Assembly (NCBI GenBank): GCA_000701625.1
Contig: JNJK01000001.1
Location: 264,737-328,736 of the forward strand
Origin: Lachnospiraceae bacterium MC2017
GTDB lineage: Bacteria; Bacillota; Clostridia; Lachnospirales; Lachnospiraceae
DNA length: 64,000 bases
Reading direction: 5' to 3'
Shown here: positions 61,178-64,000 of the stretch, in pieces
How the letters are laid out: every line of letters starts with the position of its first letter
How positions within the stretch are numbered: the first letter of the stretch is position 1
Notes under the pieces: generated by a model
Seen by the model: only the letters and a program-made list of their open reading frames with translations
The model's database searches: none
What the model was told of the DNA's origin: nothing
Made by a program: the position numbers and the translations under genes

Positions 61178-62449
61178 TTATTCTTCTGTTTCCTCTGCAG
61201 CTTCTTCATTATCTGCATCAGATTCCTCAGCTAAAACCTCATCATCAACGATCTCCTCTACAGTATCCTCGGATACTTCTTCGGATTCCTCTGTAAATTC
61301 ACCGTCTTCTGTATATTCATCATCTTCGTACTCGTCATCCTCATCAGAGAGATAATCCTCCATGCGGAAGCCGGGCGCATCCTTAGCCTGTGTTTCAGAC
61401 TTGATGTCGATCTTAAATCCTGTAAGTCGTGCTGCAAGACGTGCATTCTGACCTTCACGTCCAATAGCAAGCGAGAGCTGATAGTCAGGTACTACAACCT
61501 TAGCTGTCTTCTCATCGCCATCAACGATAACAGATACAACCTTTGCAGGTGAAAGCGCATTTTCGATAAAGATCGCAGGGTTCTCATCCCAATTGATGAT
61601 ATCGATCTTCTCACCGCCAAGCTCCTCAACTACTGCATTTACACGGGCACCACTGATACCTACGCAGGCACCTACTGCATCTACGTCAGGATTGTTGCTC
61701 CATACCGCCATCTTTGTACGTGAGCCGGCCTCTCTGGAAATGCCCTTGATCTCAACTGTTCCGTCAGAAACTTCTGCAACCTCTGTCTCAAACAGACGAC
61801 GTACGAGTTCCGGATGAGTTCTGGAAACCAGAATTCTCGGTCCCTTTGATGAATTACGTACCTCAAGTACATAAACCTTTACATGATCATTAGGATTAAG
61901 AATCTCTCCTGCAACCTGCTCATTCTCAGACAGGAATGCATCCGCATGACCAAGGTTCACGCTGATATTCTTTCCAATGAAACGCTGAACCACGCCTGTG
62001 ATAACTTCATGTTCCTTGCCAATGAATTCATTGTAAACAGCGTTGCGCTCTTCCTCACGGATCTTCTGAAGGATAACATTCTTTGCGCTCTGTGCTGCGA
62101 TACGTCCGAAGTTCTGGCTCTTAAGCTCAACCTTTACTGTATCACCAACGCTTACGGACGGCTTGATAGCCATTGCATCATCCGGGCTGATCTCTGTGAG
62201 AGGATCTGTGACATCCTGTACAACTGTCTTTTCCGCATAAAGGAAGAAAGAGCAGTCTTCCCGATTCAGGTCACAGTGAATATTCTCTGTCTTTCCATAA
62301 TTGCTCTTGCATGCGATCATAAGTGAATTTTCAATCGCATCCAGAAGAATATCTCTGCTGATGTCCTTCTCTTTTTCAAGGATATCAAGGGCCTGTCTCA
62401 GTTCACTTGCTGCAGTCGCCTGAGCGTCCTCTGTCTTTTTCTTTCTCAT
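61178..62449 (-). CDS. nusA: Transcription termination/antitermination factor NusA
   Basis: NusA binds RNA polymerase and RNA to modulate pausing, termination and antitermination. The 423-residue chain has the N-terminal RNAP-binding domain (residues about 1-130), an S1 domain (GVVQRFIGKNISVNLG), and two KH domains (VGACVGISGARVNAVVEELGG and LSLAIGREGQNARLAARLTG). The C-terminal tail of about 55 residues is almost entirely acidic (DEDDEYEDDEY and SEEVSEDT), a common Firmicute variant lacking helix-hairpin repeats. It overlaps rimP by four bases. Confidence 0.97.
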   Translation of the reverse strand: MRKKKTEDAQATAASELRQALDILEKEKDISRDILLDAIENSLMIACKSNYGKTENIHCDLNREDCSFFLYAEKTVVQDVTDPLTEISPDDAMAIKPSVSVGDTVKVELKSQNFGRIAAQSAKNVILQKIREEERNAVYNEFIGKEHEVITGVVQRFIGKNISVNLGHADAFLSENEQVAGEILNPNDHVKVYVLEVRNSSKGPRILVSRTHPELVRRLFETEVAEVSDGTVEIKGISREAGSRTKMAVWSNNPDVDAVGACVGISGARVNAVVEELGGEKIDIINWDENPAIFIENALSPAKVVSVIVDGDEKTAKVVVPDYQLSLAIGREGQNARLAARLTGFKIDIKSETQAKDAPGFRMEDYLSDEDDEYEDDEYTEDGEFTEESEEVSEDTVEEIVDDEVLAEESDADNEEAAEETEE

Positions 62450-62751
62450 TCTTCAATCTCCTTTTCGGAATTTCCGTCACCTTCATCAGGATCTACCATA
62501 AATCCGGGTGAACTTATCTCCATTGTATAAGCATCTTCAATATAATCTTCCTGATCCAGCTTTTTGCTGACTATCCTGCTGACAAGAACACAGTCATCGA
62601 TCGTGATCCCGCCGGGCTTATTAATATAAGCTCTCAGGTAATAGTTTCCATTTTCTTTTACGTACTCGGTTCTGATAAGTTCAAATCCATTATCATCTGT
62701 AACCGGTTTTACAATCGTTGCGAACTTTTCTGCAATCTGCTGCTCAGTCAT
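62446..62751 (-). CDS. rimP: Ribosome maturation factor RimP, lacking the C-terminal domain
   Basis: RimP helps assemble the 30S subunit. The ATG at 62751 follows GGAGG; an upstream in-frame start at 62811 would run through the terminator. Residues 1-80 match the N-terminal domain (VKPVTDDNGFELIRTEY, then YLRAYINKPGGITIDDC, YTMEISSPG). Immediately after the SSPG motif, where the C-terminal SH3-like domain normally begins, the protein ends in a short acidic tail and stops at 101 residues, against about 150 usually. Its stop overlaps the nusA start. No remnant of the missing domain appears in other frames. Confidence 0.85.
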   Translation of the reverse strand: MTEQQIAEKFATIVKPVTDDNGFELIRTEYVKENGNYYLRAYINKPGGITIDDCVLVSRIVSKKLDQEDYIEDAYTMEISSPGFMVDPDEGDGNSEKEIEE

Positions 62752-62785
62752 TTTACCTCCGGTCGCGGCATATCCGCGCACATAA

Positions 62786-62812
62786 GAAAAGTGGGCTCCT
62801 TGGAAGCCCACT
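62786..62812 (-). terminator. Terminator in the rimP-nusA leader (attenuator candidate)
   Basis: AGTGGGCT pairs perfectly with AGCCCACT around a 7-base loop, followed by TTTTCTT on the minus strand. It lies after the rimP promoter, so the transcript of the operon must pass it. Confidence 0.75.
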
Positions 62813-62830
62813 TAACACCTACATAGCAAA

Positions 62831-62859
62831 ACTATATCACCCGTGTGTGTCATCGTCAA
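62831..62859 (-). promoter_or_regulatory. Sigma-A promoter of the rimP-nusA-infB operon
   Basis: TTGACG (62854-62859) and TATAGT (62831-62836) are 17 bases apart. The promoter overlaps the last codons of the pseudouridine synthase gene, and its -10 abuts the stop codon (62837-62839). The start site is at about 62824. Confidence 0.75.
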
Positions 62860-63820
62860 GGCGTTTTTGTGTATTTATGCGGAATTCAGGAAAATCTGTA
62901 GGTATTTTTGCCTCTATACAATACTTTTTTCCTTCAAAAGGCTGTGTAAAGATCAGCCTTTCCGCATGAAGCATCGCACGCCTGTACTTACGATCCGCCT
63001 CTCCATATATAGGATCTCCTATAAGCGGATGCCCTGTCGCTGCCATATGGACACGAATCTGATGTGTTCTCCCTGTAAGTATTTCGGTCTCCACAAGCGA
63101 CATCTTTATCCCATCTGCTTCAGTTTGTTCAATAACACGATATTTTGTAAAAGCATTCTTTCCTATCGGCGGTTCAGCAACCTGCTGTTTCATGAGTACT
63201 CCGGGGACTGGACCGATGGGCAATGAGATTTCATTCCACATTTCTGAACCTTCATCCGCAAAATGTCCATGAACAGCTGCGAGATAAACCTTTCTGCAGA
63301 CATTTTCATCTTTTTCACGAAACAATCTGCCCGCTGCCGGTCTGTTTTTCGCAAACATAAGAACTCCCGATGTATCCTTATCCAGACGTCCGACCGCCCG
63401 CGGTATCACATCTACTCCCTTTTCTTTATAGTAATGAGCGAGATAATTTGCCTCCGAGTCAAAATAATGACCATGTGACGGATGGACTACCGTTCCTGCA
63501 GGTTTATCGACGATCACCAGATCATGATCTTCATATAATATGTTCAAAGGTCCTTCACACGGAACTATCCGTTCTTCATCAGATTTTTCATCAGCCAGCG
63601 TGATTCTTATCATATCCCCCGGCTGTGCACGATCCTTTACCGTTACTTTTTTCTCATGACCATAATTTGAAATAAGTCTTATACCACCCTCATGAAATTT
63701 CGCATGACTTATCTCTCCTACCGTTAGCTTCATCTTTATTTTTAGAAGCTTTCCTATTATTCCATTAACTGTTTCGGGCATATCTGCTTCCCGAACTATA
63801 TATTCAAGAATCCTGTCCAT
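62837..63820 (-). CDS. RluA-family 23S rRNA pseudouridine synthase
   Basis: The protein of about 327 residues has a degenerate N-terminal S4-like region (residues about 1-75; TVNGIIGKLLKIKMKLT) and the RluA catalytic domain. VVHPSHGHYFDSEANYLAHYY and the motif GRLDKDTSGVLMFAKN hold the catalytic Asp. LTGRTHQIRVHMAATGHPLIGDP is the family signature. It modifies uridines in 23S rRNA, in the RluD/RluC group; the exact site cannot be told. The ATG at 63820 is preferred over a GTG six bases earlier. It runs into the rimP promoter. Confidence 0.94.
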   Translation of the reverse strand: MDRILEYIVREADMPETVNGIIGKLLKIKMKLTVGEISHAKFHEGGIRLISNYGHEKKVTVKDRAQPGDMIRITLADEKSDEERIVPCEGPLNILYEDHDLVIVDKPAGTVVHPSHGHYFDSEANYLAHYYKEKGVDVIPRAVGRLDKDTSGVLMFAKNRPAAGRLFREKDENVCRKVYLAAVHGHFADEGSEMWNEISLPIGPVPGVLMKQQVAEPPIGKNAFTKYRVIEQTEADGIKMSLVETEILTGRTHQIRVHMAATGHPLIGDPIYGEADRKYRRAMLHAERLIFTQPFEGKKYCIEAKIPTDFPEFRINTQKRLDDDTHG

Positions 63821-63844
63821 TCGCACACTTTCTTAAAAACAAAG

Positions 63845-63867
63845 GATCCGACTTTGTCGGATTCTCC
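63845..63867 (-). terminator. Hairpin between the pseudouridine synthase and the tRNA (tandem with the next)
   Basis: A 9-base stem (GGATCCGAC with GTCGGATTC, one wobble) has a TTT loop and is followed by TTTGTTTTT on the minus strand. It resembles the flagellin terminator core at 46923-46943. Confidence 0.65.
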
Positions 63868-63882
63868 TATAAGCCAAAAAGC

Positions 63883-63912
63883 AAACCGACAGGACCTAAA
63901 TCCTGCCGGTTT
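63883..63912 (-). terminator. Intrinsic terminator of the tRNA-Glu transcript
   Basis: A 12-base stem (63883-63894 with 63901-63912, one wobble) has a 6-base loop and is followed by GCTTTTT on the minus strand. It lies 14 bases after the tRNA 3' end. Confidence 0.8.
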
Positions 63913-63925
63913 CCCAAGGGTTGAG

Positions 63926-63997
63926 TAGCTCGTATCGGAATCGAACCGGTGTTTTCGCCGTGAGAGGGCGACGTCTTAGCCTCTTGACCAACGAGCC
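63926..63997 (-). tRNA. trnE: tRNA-Glu (anticodon CUC)
   Basis: The minus strand folds as a tRNA: a 7-base acceptor stem (GGCTCGT with ACGAGCT, one G-U), D-arm TGGTCAAGAGGCTAAGA, an anticodon stem with loop CTCTCAC giving anticodon CUC, and a T-arm GGTTCGATTCC. The discriminator is A and the CCA end is not encoded. It matches the bacterial tRNA-Glu pattern. It is possibly the last or only tRNA of a cluster cut off by the window edge. Confidence 0.93.
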
Positions 63998-64000
63998 ATA

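Noticed and set aside
60720..61355. Plus-strand frame of 211 residues with a Ser-rich end
   Set aside because: It spans four real genes on the minus strand, and the Ser-rich tail is the complement of the acidic NusA tail.
62446..62751. Sequencing frameshift as the cause of the short RimP
   Set aside because: nusA begins four bases before the rimP stop, and no frame in between encodes the missing domain, so a deletion is more likely.
1..64000. CRISPR arrays, insertion sequences, prophage or plasmid genes
   Set aside because: I saw no regularly spaced repeats, transposases, integrases or phage structural genes in the window.

Overview
The window looks like a chromosomal segment of a motile, low-to-mid GC anaerobic Firmicute, most likely a Lachnospiraceae member of the Butyrivibrio/Roseburia kind. 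This placement rests on sigma-28 type flagellin promoters, the AAA-ATPase/PD-(D/E)XK protein family, the DUF2304, YfhO and DUF2142 polysaccharide membrane proteins, and the order rimP-nusA-ylxR-ylxQ-infB-rbfA-nrnA-truB-ribF. It is an inference from gene content; no 16S gene is present.

Layout. (1) 1-4.6 kb: amino-sugar catabolism, with a GH20 hexosaminidase (cut by the window edge), a ROK sugar kinase and an RpiR-type regulator on the minus strand, divergent from nagB-nagA on the plus strand. A perfect 14-bp palindrome lies between the divergent promoters. (2) 4.6-8.6 kb: two TIM-barrel sugar-isomerase-like proteins, a 145-bp repeat element with terminal inverted repeats, and an AAA-ATPase/nuclease-like protein. 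(3) 8.7-40.5 kb: a very large, almost wholly minus-strand cell-surface glycan locus. It holds many glycosyltransferases (GT2, GT4, GT32, an RgpF-like protein, an O-fucosyltransferase-like protein), a polyprenyl-phosphate sugar module (DPM1-like enzyme, DUF2304, SMR-type transporter, DUF2142, YfhO and PIG-V-like membrane proteins), an ABC flippase, a CDP-glycerol glycerophosphotransferase, LicD, three cytidylyltransferase domains and three closely related Gfo/Idh/MocA oxidoreductases. (4) 40.7-44.6 kb: a divergent GT4 gene and a three-gene sugar-nucleotide operon (cupin, SDR epimerase/reductase, FAD mutase-like protein). (5) 44.7-47.9 kb: a flagellin with a large Trp-rich insert, and a convergent degenerate flagellin paralogue, each behind a sigma-28 promoter. 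(6) 48-64 kb: housekeeping genes pnp, rpsO, an SH3-NlpC/P60 hydrolase, a Na/Pi cotransporter, the ribF-to-rimP operon, an RluA-family pseudouridine synthase and tRNA-Glu(CUC).

The most unusual content is in the glycan locus. Seven different proteins between 5.7 and 22.5 kb carry the same accessory Rossmann-like domain (a GxG strand, often a D-N/D motif, then a surface-helix motif), fused at either end of unrelated catalytic folds. One 789-residue protein appears to combine methyltransferase-like, kinase-like, Rossmann and cytidylyltransferase modules. The Gfo/Idh/MocA paralogues occur alone, fused to a cytidylyltransferase, and fused to a glycerophosphodiester phosphodiesterase. With LicD and the TagF-like transferase, this suggests an uncharacterised CDP-alcohol (glycerol-, alditol- or amino-alcohol-phosphate) decorated glycan. 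The chemistry is inferred only from domain architecture.

Other notable points are an intrinsic terminator inside the rimP-nusA leader, a RimP lacking its C-terminal domain, and a dispersed 145-bp repeat present as two near-identical copies plus two decayed ends.
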